From: Pedobacter sp. AK013 | GTDB taxonomy: Bacteria; Bacteroidota; Bacteroidia; Sphingobacteriales; Sphingobacteriaceae | NCBI RefSeq assembly: GCF_014205835.1 | Contig: NZ_JACHCQ010000012.1 | Span: 81,440 to 142,909, forward strand | Reading direction: 5' to 3' | Length of the DNA: 61,470 nucleotides | Part shown: positions 10,482-19,545 of the stretch, one piece after another | Numbering within the stretch: position 1 is the first letter of the stretch | Layout: each line of letters begins with the position of its first letter | Translations under genes and position numbers: made by a program | Notes under the pieces: model-generated | What the model was told of the DNA's origin: nothing | Database searches by the model: none | What the model saw: only the letters and a program-made list of their open reading frames with translations

Positions 10482-12038
10482 ATGAAAAAAATAATATATC
10501 TACTATCAGCACTGCTGCTGTTGAGTGTAAACTTTAGCTGTAAAAAGTTCTTAAACGTAGAGCCCCTAAGCAAGCTATCGGGTAACAATTACTGGAAAAA
10601 TGAAGCCGACGTGGAGAGCTACGACTTGGGTTTGTACCGTTTGTTTAGAGAGGCATCGATGAAAAATGTACTTTTTGAAATAGGCGATACCCGTTGTGGA
10701 TGGGTAAGGTCTTCTGTCAAAAATTACCCAGGTAGGATTGATTTTGATTATATGGCCACCAACAACCTTAAAATGGCTATTGCTGCCCGTGCCGACCGTT
10801 CTTTGCCAGGTTATGAGGCCAACGCCATTAATGAGTGGTTTCAGTTAAGATCGAGATACGATCTGATCCAAAAATGGACACCCTTTTATAAAGTTATCCA
10901 GGCGGCTAACATTATGGTAAAAGAGGTTGGGGAAATGCCCGCTAACGTTCTTACCAGCGAGAAAAAGAAACAGTATATCGCCGAGGCTGTTTTTATGCGT
11001 TGCATCTCTTATTTCTTTTTAACCAGGCTGTTTGGCGATGTACCTTATTATACCGATGCCTATAACCAGGAAGCTTTGCCACGAACCAACATGGTTAAGG
11101 TTTTTCAAAATTGCCTGGCCGATTTAGGTGCTGTAAAGAACGATTTGCCTTGGACCTATAGCGATCCTACTTTTAGAGGGATCAGGGCTATGCGTGGTGG
11201 CGCTATCGATTTAATGATGCACATGAACATGTGGTGTGCGGGTTTTGATCCGGCCAATGCCACAAACTATTACAACGCGGTAGACCAACTGGGCAACGAA
11301 TTGCAGGATATAGGCGTAGATCAGCAAAAAGCCTATCGCTTAATCCCGATCGAACAAACCTATCTCATCATGTTTGGTAAATCGCAGGAAGGTTTATTCG
11401 AAGTTCAATTGAGCGATAACACAGGCGAATCGGTTGCGGATGCGAGGTACAAATATTCCTTTTCGGTAGTGCATATTCCTTTCTTTCCCAGCGACAGGCC
11501 TTATTCGGAAATGGCTTATAAAAGTGATTATATGAAAAGAATCTATCCCGAAGATGGTACCGATAAAAGAAAGACAATCTGGTTTGATGAGAACATCTAT
11601 GACGAATCAGGCCTGTGGCAGTTTTATAAGTTTTTTAACCGGGCAGCACTGGTTCAATCGCTTGATGATAACCCGATTATTTTCCGCCTGGCCGATGCCA
11701 TTTTACTGCACGCTGAAGCACTGGCCGAACTGGGCAGGGATGGCGAAGCTGCTACTTTGCTTAATATAATCAGGGCCCGTGCCGGTGCCGATCTTTTCCC
11801 GGCAAACCCGGGCGAAGGAAAAATTAAAGATGCGATCTTTTTAGAAAGAGGTAAAGAACTGATGGGCGAAGGACACCACTTTTACGATCTGGTACGTACC
11901 AGAAGAATCCTGGATCCCAAGTTTACGCCTAACCCGCTTTCGTTTTCAGCGTTTCAGGCTGGTGCTTGGACCTGGCCTATTGATCCGAGCGCAACCCTCA
12001 ACAACCCTTATATGACTTTGAACAACTACTGGCGTTAA
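10482..12038 (+). CDS. SusD/RagB-family surface lipoprotein
   Basis: The partner lipoprotein of the SusC just upstream has lipobox LSVNFSC followed by KKFLNVEP, a very common SusD start. Family marks include AVFMRCISYFFLTRLFGDVP in the helical domain, ERGKELMGEGHHFYDLVR near the C terminus and the closing NNYWR. It is 518 residues long, normal for the family. It differs strongly in sequence from the SusD at 4015, so the two pairs are not a recent tandem duplication. The protein should sit on the outside of the outer membrane and close over the SusC barrel. Confidence 0.95.
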   Translation: MKKIIYLLSALLLLSVNFSCKKFLNVEPLSKLSGNNYWKNEADVESYDLGLYRLFREASMKNVLFEIGDTRCGWVRSSVKNYPGRIDFDYMATNNLKMAIAARADRSLPGYEANAINEWFQLRSRYDLIQKWTPFYKVIQAANIMVKEVGEMPANVLTSEKKKQYIAEAVFMRCISYFFLTRLFGDVPYYTDAYNQEALPRTNMVKVFQNCLADLGAVKNDLPWTYSDPTFRGIRAMRGGAIDLMMHMNMWCAGFDPANATNYYNAVDQLGNELQDIGVDQQKAYRLIPIEQTYLIMFGKSQEGLFEVQLSDNTGESVADARYKYSFSVVHIPFFPSDRPYSEMAYKSDYMKRIYPEDGTDKRKTIWFDENIYDESGLWQFYKFFNRAALVQSLDDNPIIFRLADAILLHAEALAELGRDGEAATLLNIIRARAGADLFPANPGEGKIKDAIFLERGKELMGEGHHFYDLVRTRRILDPKFTPNPLSFSAFQAGAWTWPIDPSATLNNPYMTLNNYWR

Positions 12039-12060
12039 CCCATTAAAGCATACATTCAAC

Positions 12061-12801
12061 ATGAATAAGTTTAACAAAAATATACTATTGCTAAGTCTGG
12101 GCCTTGTAACCGGTTTAGCATTTAGCTGTAAAAAATACGAGCACTACATTGACGGGGGGCTAAAAGAGGCTAAATTTGATGGTACCATTTTACAGTACCT
12201 TCAGGCCAAACCCCTGCATTTCGATACACTAACACAGGTAATTAAACTCGCTGGCATGGAAAGTACCTTCAGCAGTGATAACATTACTTTTTTTGCGCCT
12301 ACCGATCCAACCATCAACAGGGCCATCCGCACACTTAATAAAGAGCTCCGCTCAACCGGAAAAGATACAGTAACCAAACTTTCGGATGTTAAACCTGCAG
12401 TATGGAAAACAGCATTGTCACTTTACATCTTTAAAGGTACCAACCGCCTTAAAGATTACAGCCAGGTAGATACACTGGCCCTGAATACCTATAGAGGACA
12501 GGGCTATATTTCGTATAACGGTGCCCCCATGAATATTGGTGTGGTGTATAACGATGCCGTAACCAACGCTGGCACTGCCAATGAGGTAAGGGTAAAATAT
12601 GCTGGTTACAGGCAGCTGATGATTTCGTATATTCCAGATCTTTCCCGCCCGCAAGCCTTGTGGATTAACGCACCCGTAGCATCATCAGATATTAACCCCA
12701 CCAATGGGATTGTGCATGCACTCAAGATGGAAAAGCACTCTTTTGGTTTTAACAGCGCCTATTTTAACTCAATTGCGATAGAAAATGGAATTGGGAATTA
12801 A
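12061..12801 (+). CDS. Fasciclin-domain lipoprotein
   Basis: This 246-residue lipoprotein (lipobox LAFSC, then KK) carries one well-formed FAS1 domain at about residues 40-230. The first conserved box is ITFFAPTDPTINRAI and the second is NGIVHALKMEKH. It mirrors the fasciclin gene at 5556, so the operon consists of two parallel SusC-SusD-fasciclin sets. The likely role is adhesion or ligand binding beside the transporter. The gene begins 22 bp after the SusD stop. The next frame could overlap its end if the upstream ATG at 12785 were used, but a start at 12815 is more likely. Confidence 0.9.
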   Translation: MNKFNKNILLLSLGLVTGLAFSCKKYEHYIDGGLKEAKFDGTILQYLQAKPLHFDTLTQVIKLAGMESTFSSDNITFFAPTDPTINRAIRTLNKELRSTGKDTVTKLSDVKPAVWKTALSLYIFKGTNRLKDYSQVDTLALNTYRGQGYISYNGAPMNIGVVYNDAVTNAGTANEVRVKYAGYRQLMISYIPDLSRPQALWINAPVASSDINPTNGIVHALKMEKHSFGFNSAYFNSIAIENGIGN

Positions 12802-12814
12802 TAAAAACAGTATT

Positions 12815-14422
12815 ATGTTAAGAAATAAACAATTCTTAGGAAAAAATATGGGTCTGGCCTGTCTGCTTCTGCTGGCCCTTTCTTTCACTTCTTGTAAAAA
12901 AGAAAACCCCATAAGTGAAGACCCCTATGCAGGCGGTAAGGTTGCGCTGGGCATTAAATTCTCTTCAGATGTTTCAGATACTGAGCAGATAAACGGCGCT
13001 ACGCAAATTACCTTCGAGGTAACCGGCCTGATGCCTTTTAAAGATCAGGTTAAATTCTACATTAACAATACTGAGGCCAGCATTACCAAAATAACTGATA
13101 AAACCATTACCGTACTTTTCCCGGCAGGGGCCAGTACCGGAGGTACCACACTCATTGTGGGCGACCAGATCTTTTTTGGCCCGCTTTACCGGGTTGAAGG
13201 TAAGGTGGAGGTAGATGCTACATTTGCCGCCAATACCAGCCTGGGCAGTATCAGGCAGGTTTTACCATTACCCAATGGTAACCTGGTTATGGTAGGCTCA
13301 TTTGCAAATTACATGGCTGCGGCCACAACTAAAAAGCCAATCAACAACATTGTATTAACCGATGCAAATGGTTTTATTACTCCAGGTTTTTCAACTGGTA
13401 AGGGTGCAAATGGCCCCATATCTTCTATCCTCAGATTAGCCAACGGTCAGTTTATGGTAGGTGGTACACTAACCAATTACAACAATGTTATTGGTATGAA
13501 CAGTGTAACCCGGTTAAATAGTAATGGTTCTGTCGATTCGACGGTAGTGGAAGTAGTAGGCAAAACCTCCGATCGATCGTACGATACCGTGGCCACCTTT
13601 AATGGCGGCGTAAATGGAGTAGTAAACAAGGTTTTTAATTATAACAATAACATTTATGTGGTAGGCAGCTTTACTAACTATGCCGAATTTTTTTACGAAC
13701 GCTCTACCCGCGATAATAAAGTAGTGGGTTTTACCAAACTCAACAACCTGCTAAAAATGAGCATGAATGGTAAAATGGATTCGAGTTATAATTTCAATGT
13801 AGCTACCAATTTGCCTTTAGTTGCCGGTAACGGTCCCATTAGCGATGTCTTAATGCAAAGCGACGGTAAAATTATATTGGTAGGTTCTTTTACTACTTAC
13901 CAGGGCTTAAACAGCAACCGCATTACACGTATTGGTGCCAACGGATTGGTAGACCCAACTTACCCTTCAGGTACCGGGGCCGACGATGCCATTACTGCCA
14001 TTACCTACAGCGCTACTACGGGCAAATATTTGGTAACCGGAGTGTTTAACAATTACAATGGTTTCGCCACCAAAGGCCTGGTGATGTTAAATACCGATGG
14101 TACTGTTGATAGGAGTTTGGTACTTAAAACCATAGAAGGGGGCAGTATCAGTAAAGCTTATCAGTTAAAGAGTGGTAAAATCCTTGTATTTGGCTCTTTT
14201 ACCAAATATGATGGCATTATCCGTCAGGGTTTTATGGTGTTAAACCCCAATGGGAGCCTGGCCGCAGGATACAACAATACCGGCAAATTTCAGGGTATCG
14301 TAAACGATGTTTACGAAAGCACCGACATTTTTGGCAACCCTACTGCGCTCATTGCCGGCAGCATTTTCCTTTTCGATAACCAGCAGGTATCGGGTGCGGT
14401 ACGCATTTCCCTCAAACCATAA
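12815..14422 (+). CDS. DUF5008-like lipoprotein with delta-60-type beta-propeller
   Basis: The product is a 535-residue lipoprotein (lipobox LSFTSC, then KKEN). After the lipobox comes an IPT/TIG-like domain at about residues 40-125 (ATQITFEVTGLMPFKDQVKF) that matches DUF5008 as I recall it. The remainder is a propeller of repeated blades with the delta-60 pattern, for example NGNLVMVGSFANY, DGKIILVGSFTTYQG and SGKILVFGSFTKYDG. Such proteins are surface-exposed binding scaffolds and I see no enzymatic motif. ATG 12815 (MLRNKQF) is preferred to ATG 12785, which would overlap the preceding gene by 17 bp; ATG 12848 is a further option. Confidence 0.75.
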   Translation: MLRNKQFLGKNMGLACLLLLALSFTSCKKENPISEDPYAGGKVALGIKFSSDVSDTEQINGATQITFEVTGLMPFKDQVKFYINNTEASITKITDKTITVLFPAGASTGGTTLIVGDQIFFGPLYRVEGKVEVDATFAANTSLGSIRQVLPLPNGNLVMVGSFANYMAAATTKKPINNIVLTDANGFITPGFSTGKGANGPISSILRLANGQFMVGGTLTNYNNVIGMNSVTRLNSNGSVDSTVVEVVGKTSDRSYDTVATFNGGVNGVVNKVFNYNNNIYVVGSFTNYAEFFYERSTRDNKVVGFTKLNNLLKMSMNGKMDSSYNFNVATNLPLVAGNGPISDVLMQSDGKIILVGSFTTYQGLNSNRITRIGANGLVDPTYPSGTGADDAITAITYSATTGKYLVTGVFNNYNGFATKGLVMLNTDGTVDRSLVLKTIEGGSISKAYQLKSGKILVFGSFTKYDGIIRQGFMVLNPNGSLAAGYNNTGKFQGIVNDVYESTDIFGNPTALIAGSIFLFDNQQVSGAVRISLKP

Positions 14423-14448
14423 TCATGTTGTTAACCAAAAAGCTTACA

Positions 14449-16176
14449 ATGAAAAATAAAATAAAAAAGCCGGCATTTAGTTACCCACTGGCAGTCCTTT
14501 TAATAGTGGCCTTGGTGGCCGTTTTTTCTTGCAATAAAGAACTGGCCGATAAAAAAGATTTCTCGAATAATACCGGAGGTGAAGTGGCCGATGCCCAAAA
14601 GCAAAAAGTATTGTATATAATTGTTGATGGTGCCCGTGGCGAATCTATTTTCAAATCGCCTACGCCTGTTCTTTCTCGCATGATTAAGAATGGTATGTTT
14701 ACCATCAATTCCGTATCAGACGAAAATGGTTTAAACGCCACCTCATGGGCCGATATGCTTACTGGTTATGATAAAACCAAACATAAGGTGGTTAGCGAAG
14801 ATTTTGCAAACAATAAACTGGCCGATTACCCTATGTTTTTTAAGCGTGTTAAAGATAATACCACGTTAAGAACCGCCGCATTTGGTATTTCGCAAAGCTT
14901 AAGCAGTAAGCTCATTAGCAATGCCGATGTAAACAGCACTTTTGCTACAGACGAGGCGGTAAAAACAGCCGCCTTAACAGAGCTCGCCAATAACGATGCG
15001 GCAGTGATATTGACTGAATTTCAGGGGGTAGATAAGGCAGGAGCGCAATATGGCTACGATGCCAGCATACCCCAATATGCAGCTGCCATCAGTACCATCG
15101 ATACCTACATTGGCGAGCTCAACAATGCCATTAAGGCACGGGCCAGCTATAGCAAAGAAAACTGGCTTATTGTAATCGCATCCAACAAAGGCGGCGCTTA
15201 TCCGGTTATTCCGGCTTTAATGGATCAAACCCTGTACAGTAAGCCATTGTTAAACAGCTTTGTCATTTTATATAATCCCAACTTTAAATCGACCATTTAC
15301 AATAAACCAACTAATCTAAATTCCCTTCCTTACTACGGAACTTATGGAAAACTGAATGGCGATACCCTGGCCAGTACCGATGCTGCCAAATCAAATATCT
15401 ACAATTTTGGCACTACAGGAGAGTATACCGTAGAACTTAAGCTAAAAGTACAGGCCCTTGGTACACTCAATGCACCTATTTTCTTTAAAACATCGAGTCC
15501 GGCCAACAGTACAACCGGTTGGTGGATCATCCACAACGGATCAAACGGTACCTGGCGCCTGGGTGGTTTAGCATCAGCCGCCATCGCTACCCCAACCAGC
15601 AAAGCTATGGAACTTAATACCTGGTATAACATTGGGTTTAAGGTTTATTTTGTGGGTACAGTCAGGTATGTACAACTCTATCAGGATGGCGATCCGGTGG
15701 GGCCAGCTACAGTAATAACCGGTAGAAATGCAAACAACAGCGAGCCTTTAATAGCTGGCTACCGCTCTGGTTATGGCAATAGCGCAGCACAGTTTATCAC
15801 CGATATCAGGATTTTTAACGTTGCCGTTCCCGATGCTACTATTAAAGATTTTGCTTGCCAGGTAGAACTGGATAACAGACACCCATACTATAATAACCTA
15901 ATCGGCTATTGGCCATCAATAAACGGCGCCGGTACTTTAGTTAAAGATTACAGTAAATCTAAAAACGATTTTGTTTTTCAGAAAAGTCCGCAGTGGACAA
16001 GCTTTGAAGATTACGACAGTAAATTCTGTATCAAGCCAACCCCGGCACTCTATGAAAAAGTTCCGAGAGGTATTGATTTGCCCCGGTTTATTCTGGGTTG
16101 GCTAAACATCAATGCAACCGGCTTTAACCTCGATGGAAAAGTTTGGACGCCTATTTACAACAATATTTTAAAATAA
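14449..16176 (+). CDS. Alkaline-phosphatase-superfamily/LamG lipoprotein, probably catalytically dead
   Basis: This 575-residue lipoprotein (lipobox VFSC, Cys28) has an N-terminal type I phosphodiesterase/alkaline-phosphatase-like domain (about residues 50-290) and a C-terminal concanavalin/LamG domain with a DUF4983-like tail (about 320-560; YWPSINGAG). The fold markers are IIVDGARG (Asp60) and SWADMLTGY. At positions where active relatives carry a nucleophile and metal ligands it has Asn96 for Ser/Thr, Ala199 for His in the VDxxGH box (Asp195 kept), and Asn246-Lys247 for Asp-His. It is therefore likely a binding protein. It lies directly before the M60 peptidase gene. ATG 14425 is an alternative start. 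The paralogue is at 17709. Confidence 0.75.
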   Translation: MKNKIKKPAFSYPLAVLLIVALVAVFSCNKELADKKDFSNNTGGEVADAQKQKVLYIIVDGARGESIFKSPTPVLSRMIKNGMFTINSVSDENGLNATSWADMLTGYDKTKHKVVSEDFANNKLADYPMFFKRVKDNTTLRTAAFGISQSLSSKLISNADVNSTFATDEAVKTAALTELANNDAAVILTEFQGVDKAGAQYGYDASIPQYAAAISTIDTYIGELNNAIKARASYSKENWLIVIASNKGGAYPVIPALMDQTLYSKPLLNSFVILYNPNFKSTIYNKPTNLNSLPYYGTYGKLNGDTLASTDAAKSNIYNFGTTGEYTVELKLKVQALGTLNAPIFFKTSSPANSTTGWWIIHNGSNGTWRLGGLASAAIATPTSKAMELNTWYNIGFKVYFVGTVRYVQLYQDGDPVGPATVITGRNANNSEPLIAGYRSGYGNSAAQFITDIRIFNVAVPDATIKDFACQVELDNRHPYYNNLIGYWPSINGAGTLVKDYSKSKNDFVFQKSPQWTSFEDYDSKFCIKPTPALYEKVPRGIDLPRFILGWLNINATGFNLDGKVWTPIYNNILK

Positions 16177-16183
16177 CCGAGCG

Positions 16184-17683
16184 ATGAAAAGTAGAAAAAT
16201 AATCGGCTTAACTTCAGCATTCGCCATGCTTTTACTGCTTACACAAGCGTGTAGAAAAGATTACGGCTACGCTTTTGAAGATGGATACAGCAAAACCGAG
16301 GTAAAAGATACCTTTGGCAATCAGGAGCTCGATACCTCCAAATACAAAATAGACCGCTCGCAGTTTAACCTGGCCAGGGTTTTTCCGGGTTTGGTATCCA
16401 TTACGGAGCCACGGCTTAAAAGCAGCAAAGTAACACTCGATTTCGATTTTGTATACGCCAACAATGCCAATTTACGCATTTCGGTACCGCCACAAGGCTG
16501 GTTCAGTACCGGTATGTATGCACCAGCTGGCGAGCTGATCCAGGTAGATGTACCCGCTGGCGAATATGGTATGACGGCACAGATTGGCGCCTGGGATGAT
16601 GACTTGACTAACCTGCAGACCAAACTTAGGGCACCGGTTATTTACAGTCGCCATACCCTGGCACCAGGTAAAAACCTCATCCGCAATCTGTATGGTGGGC
16701 AGGTGTACATTATCCCGCCAAGGGCGCTGGGCCATAAGGTTGAATTCACTTTTACCGGTACGGTTAAATCGCCTGATTTTGTACTGGGCCAAACTACCGA
16801 CGAAGAATGGAAGGCCATGATGGCTAAAACTACCGTACCCTTTTTCGAACTGCGTGGCAAACGGATCATCTTTACCTTGCCCGTATCACGTTTAGCCAAA
16901 TTCCCTATTGCCAGCCCAACAGCTTTAATGCAAACCTGGGATGAGCAGATCCTGCACGGTTACTGGGAATGGTATGGCTTATCAGAAAATGCTGCCGATG
17001 CCCGCGATTTAAACCCGATGTTGCCATGGCGCATTGTGCACGATATCCAGCCATCGGTGGGGGCACAGCATAGCGGCTATCCGGTGGTGGCTACCGCCAA
17101 CGACAACTATTTTCAGCAAGCGGTAACCCTTAGTGGCATAATTGGCCAGAACTGGGGTACCTACCACGAGCTGGGCCACAATATGCAAATGAATAATACC
17201 TGGAACTTTGAGGGTAATGGCGAGGTTTCGAACAATATCTTCTCCTTTAAAGTAATGAATTATTCAGGGCAAAAACACAGTATTTACCAGCGAATTATGC
17301 CACCTGCACTAACCTATGTAAAGATGTCGCCAGATTCCACTAAGAATTATGCCGCGATTCCTGCTACTCTGGATGCTAACGACGTAAGACTAGGCATGTA
17401 CGCCCAATTGCTGGAACGTTACGGTTATGGCTTTATTACTTATTTAGTAACAGAGGCCAGGCATGCCCGGTTTACTTCCAACAGCAATCAGGATAAGATC
17501 GATTTCTTTTATGAACGTTTATCAGAATATACCCGTACAGATATGCAGCCATTTTTAGCGAAATGGGGTGTCAAGGTAAGTATCGTTTCCAAAACAAAAA
17601 TCTCGCAGGCTAAGAACGCCGATGGTAGCTTCAAATACCCATTGCTTACCGAAACGGTCTGGTTGTTTGATCCGAGTAAATAA
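16184..17683 (+). CDS. M60-like (enhancin/mucinase type) zinc metallopeptidase lipoprotein
   Basis: This is a secreted 499-residue peptidase with lipobox LLTQAC. The gluzincin motif H328-E329-L-G-H332 is followed by Glu347 (GNGEVSNN), fitting the M60 pattern HExxH-x(8-24)-E; His328, His332 and Glu347 should bind zinc and Glu329 should be the catalytic base. The preceding beta-rich region (about residues 60-230; FSTGMYAPAGELIQVDVPAG) is the typical M60 N-terminal half. Known M60-like enzymes cleave O-glycosylated proteins such as mucins, which is the best clue to the substrate of the whole operon. The gene starts 8 bp after the upstream LamG lipoprotein and is flanked by its paralogue downstream. 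Confidence 0.9.
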   Translation: MKSRKIIGLTSAFAMLLLLTQACRKDYGYAFEDGYSKTEVKDTFGNQELDTSKYKIDRSQFNLARVFPGLVSITEPRLKSSKVTLDFDFVYANNANLRISVPPQGWFSTGMYAPAGELIQVDVPAGEYGMTAQIGAWDDDLTNLQTKLRAPVIYSRHTLAPGKNLIRNLYGGQVYIIPPRALGHKVEFTFTGTVKSPDFVLGQTTDEEWKAMMAKTTVPFFELRGKRIIFTLPVSRLAKFPIASPTALMQTWDEQILHGYWEWYGLSENAADARDLNPMLPWRIVHDIQPSVGAQHSGYPVVATANDNYFQQAVTLSGIIGQNWGTYHELGHNMQMNNTWNFEGNGEVSNNIFSFKVMNYSGQKHSIYQRIMPPALTYVKMSPDSTKNYAAIPATLDANDVRLGMYAQLLERYGYGFITYLVTEARHARFTSNSNQDKIDFFYERLSEYTRTDMQPFLAKWGVKVSIVSKTKISQAKNADGSFKYPLLTETVWLFDPSK

Positions 17684-17708
17684 TATTATAATAATATAAA
17701 CTAAACCA

Positions 17709-19451
17709 ATGATGAAGAATTATTCACTTTGTAAAAAAGAATACAGCGTATTAACCATACTGCTATTGTGTGCCCTTATTTTTGGTTGTAAAAAATATTA
17801 CGATCCACCGGCAGTTTTCGAGAAACAGGAAATTGTTTCGGTAAAGAAAAGAAAGGTTTTGCTGATCGGTATCGATGGGGCAACGGGCGAAGATATGAAA
17901 AAAATTATGCCGCCGGTTATCAGTTCTATACTGCCCAACAGTAAATATTCGTGGCAGAGCAGGAGCGACGCACCTGTAAGCGATGCAGGTACCTGGAAGA
18001 ATATCATGACGGGTATTGCTACCATTCATAATATACAGGACAGTACCTTTATCGTTCCGGAAAGTGCCAGTGAGCACGATGCGGTGGTAGAGTATCCTTC
18101 GTTTATCGAGCGCCTGCAAGCTACACCTAAAATGCGCTATTCGGTAGCCATTTCGCCCTGGCAAAGCCTTGTCGATCGCCTACTGCTTTATGCTGATGAG
18201 CCCATTGCCGTAAACAACGATGCGGCCGCTGCCGATACCGCGGTAAAGAAAATTGGCATTAGCAAAGCCGATTTAGTGGTGGTAAACTTTAACCAGGTAA
18301 ACCAGGCCGGATTAAAATACGGTTACTCGGCCGATGTACCCGAATACAAAACTGCCGTAACGCAGGTAGATACCTACATTGGCAAACTGCTCGATGCCCT
18401 TAAAGCCCGTAAAACCTATGCCAACGAAGAATGGCTGGTAGTTATTACCTCTAACCACGGCGGTATTAACAAAGGCTTTACCAGCCAGACTGAGCGCGAG
18501 CGCAACTCATTTAATCTATATTACAACCCTGCCTTTAAGAAAGTAGAAATCGATAATATGCCTTTAACCGATGGCTTTTTATTTCCGGCAGCTAAAGCCG
18601 TTACAGATGTAAAAGCAGTACTGGCTTCTGCCAATGCAGCTCTTTACGATATAGGAACTACGGGCGATAAAACCATGCAGCTAAAAGTACAGGTAAAATC
18701 GACAGGTGGCGCAAGTGCCCATGCGGTAATCTTATCTAAATTAAATGCTTCATATGGTACTGTTAATGGTTGGGAGTTTATGGTAGAGCTGAGTGCAACA
18801 GCAACCCGGAGATTTAGAGTGGTGATGGGCTACAACAGTTCAACACTCATTTATGTATATGCACCCGCTAATTTCGACTTAAATAAATGGTATGCTATAA
18901 CTTTAAAAATCTATACCGATGCCGGTAAAAGAATGGCTGTTCTTTATGTAGATGGTGTACCAGGAGCTGCAGTTGATATTACTGGCCGTAATATTGGTAC
19001 GGTACCTTACGATTTGATCCTGGGCAACATCAACTCTGCGGTAAGTACTTCTTCGTATGCCGTAAACGATATTGCTATTTACAACAAAGCCCTTTCTGAT
19101 GATGAAATTAAAAGTTTCACCTGTAGTGATGGTATAAAAACAACTGATCCGAGCTATGCCAATTTAATTGGCTACTGGCCATGTAAACAAGTAAATGGCA
19201 CCAAATTACTCAATCAGGCACCTGGAGCCATAGGCAAAGACCTTATTTTAGGCGGCAATGGCGGATCCTGGACTCCACTCGAAAAAACAGTATGCAATGC
19301 TACAGCACCATCAGGCAATACCATTATGGCGGTTTCCAATTCCGATATCGCCTCGCAGATTATCTATTGGTTTGGTGTAAACATAAACGACTCCTGGAAA
19401 CTGAACGGAAAATCGTGGCTGAAACTGTATGAAGTAGAGTTTTATAAATAA
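17709..19451 (+). CDS. Alkaline-phosphatase-superfamily/LamG lipoprotein, probably catalytically dead (paralogue)
   Basis: This 580-residue lipoprotein (lipobox LIFGC, then KKYYDPP) has the same two-part build as the product of 14449: phosphodiesterase-like domain at about residues 45-300, then LamG plus a DUF4983-like end (about 310-575; YWPCKQVNG). Asp56 (IGIDGATG) and the WKNIMTG helix identify the fold. The catalytic set is eroded differently from the first copy: Asp92 stands where the nucleophile is expected (Ser91 is one residue off), Asn198 and Leu202 replace Asp and His of the VDxxGH box, and Asn249-His250 replaces Asp-His. Loss in both copies at different positions suggests a retained structural or binding role. 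Confidence 0.75.
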   Translation: MMKNYSLCKKEYSVLTILLLCALIFGCKKYYDPPAVFEKQEIVSVKKRKVLLIGIDGATGEDMKKIMPPVISSILPNSKYSWQSRSDAPVSDAGTWKNIMTGIATIHNIQDSTFIVPESASEHDAVVEYPSFIERLQATPKMRYSVAISPWQSLVDRLLLYADEPIAVNNDAAAADTAVKKIGISKADLVVVNFNQVNQAGLKYGYSADVPEYKTAVTQVDTYIGKLLDALKARKTYANEEWLVVITSNHGGINKGFTSQTERERNSFNLYYNPAFKKVEIDNMPLTDGFLFPAAKAVTDVKAVLASANAALYDIGTTGDKTMQLKVQVKSTGGASAHAVILSKLNASYGTVNGWEFMVELSATATRRFRVVMGYNSSTLIYVYAPANFDLNKWYAITLKIYTDAGKRMAVLYVDGVPGAAVDITGRNIGTVPYDLILGNINSAVSTSSYAVNDIAIYNKALSDDEIKSFTCSDGIKTTDPSYANLIGYWPCKQVNGTKLLNQAPGAIGKDLILGGNGGSWTPLEKTVCNATAPSGNTIMAVSNSDIASQIIYWFGVNINDSWKLNGKSWLKLYEVEFYK

Positions 19452-19475
19452 ACAGCCCGTTCAATAACAAAAAAC

Positions 19476-19526
19476 AAATGGTGATGGATTGGCAAAGCTA
19501 GCCCGCAAACCCATCCATCACCATTT
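19476..19526 (+). repeat. Intercistronic 14-bp perfect inverted repeat
   Basis: The arms AAATGGTGATGGAT (19476-19489) and ATCCATCACCATTT (19513-19526) are perfectly complementary around a 23-nt loop, in the 94 bp between the LamG lipoprotein stop and the next lipoprotein start. Only TTTTG follows the 3' arm, so it is a weak terminator at best. It could reduce expression of the last operon gene or protect the 3' end of the upstream message. Confidence 0.6.
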
Positions 19527-19545
19527 TGAACCCAAACCAAACAGC

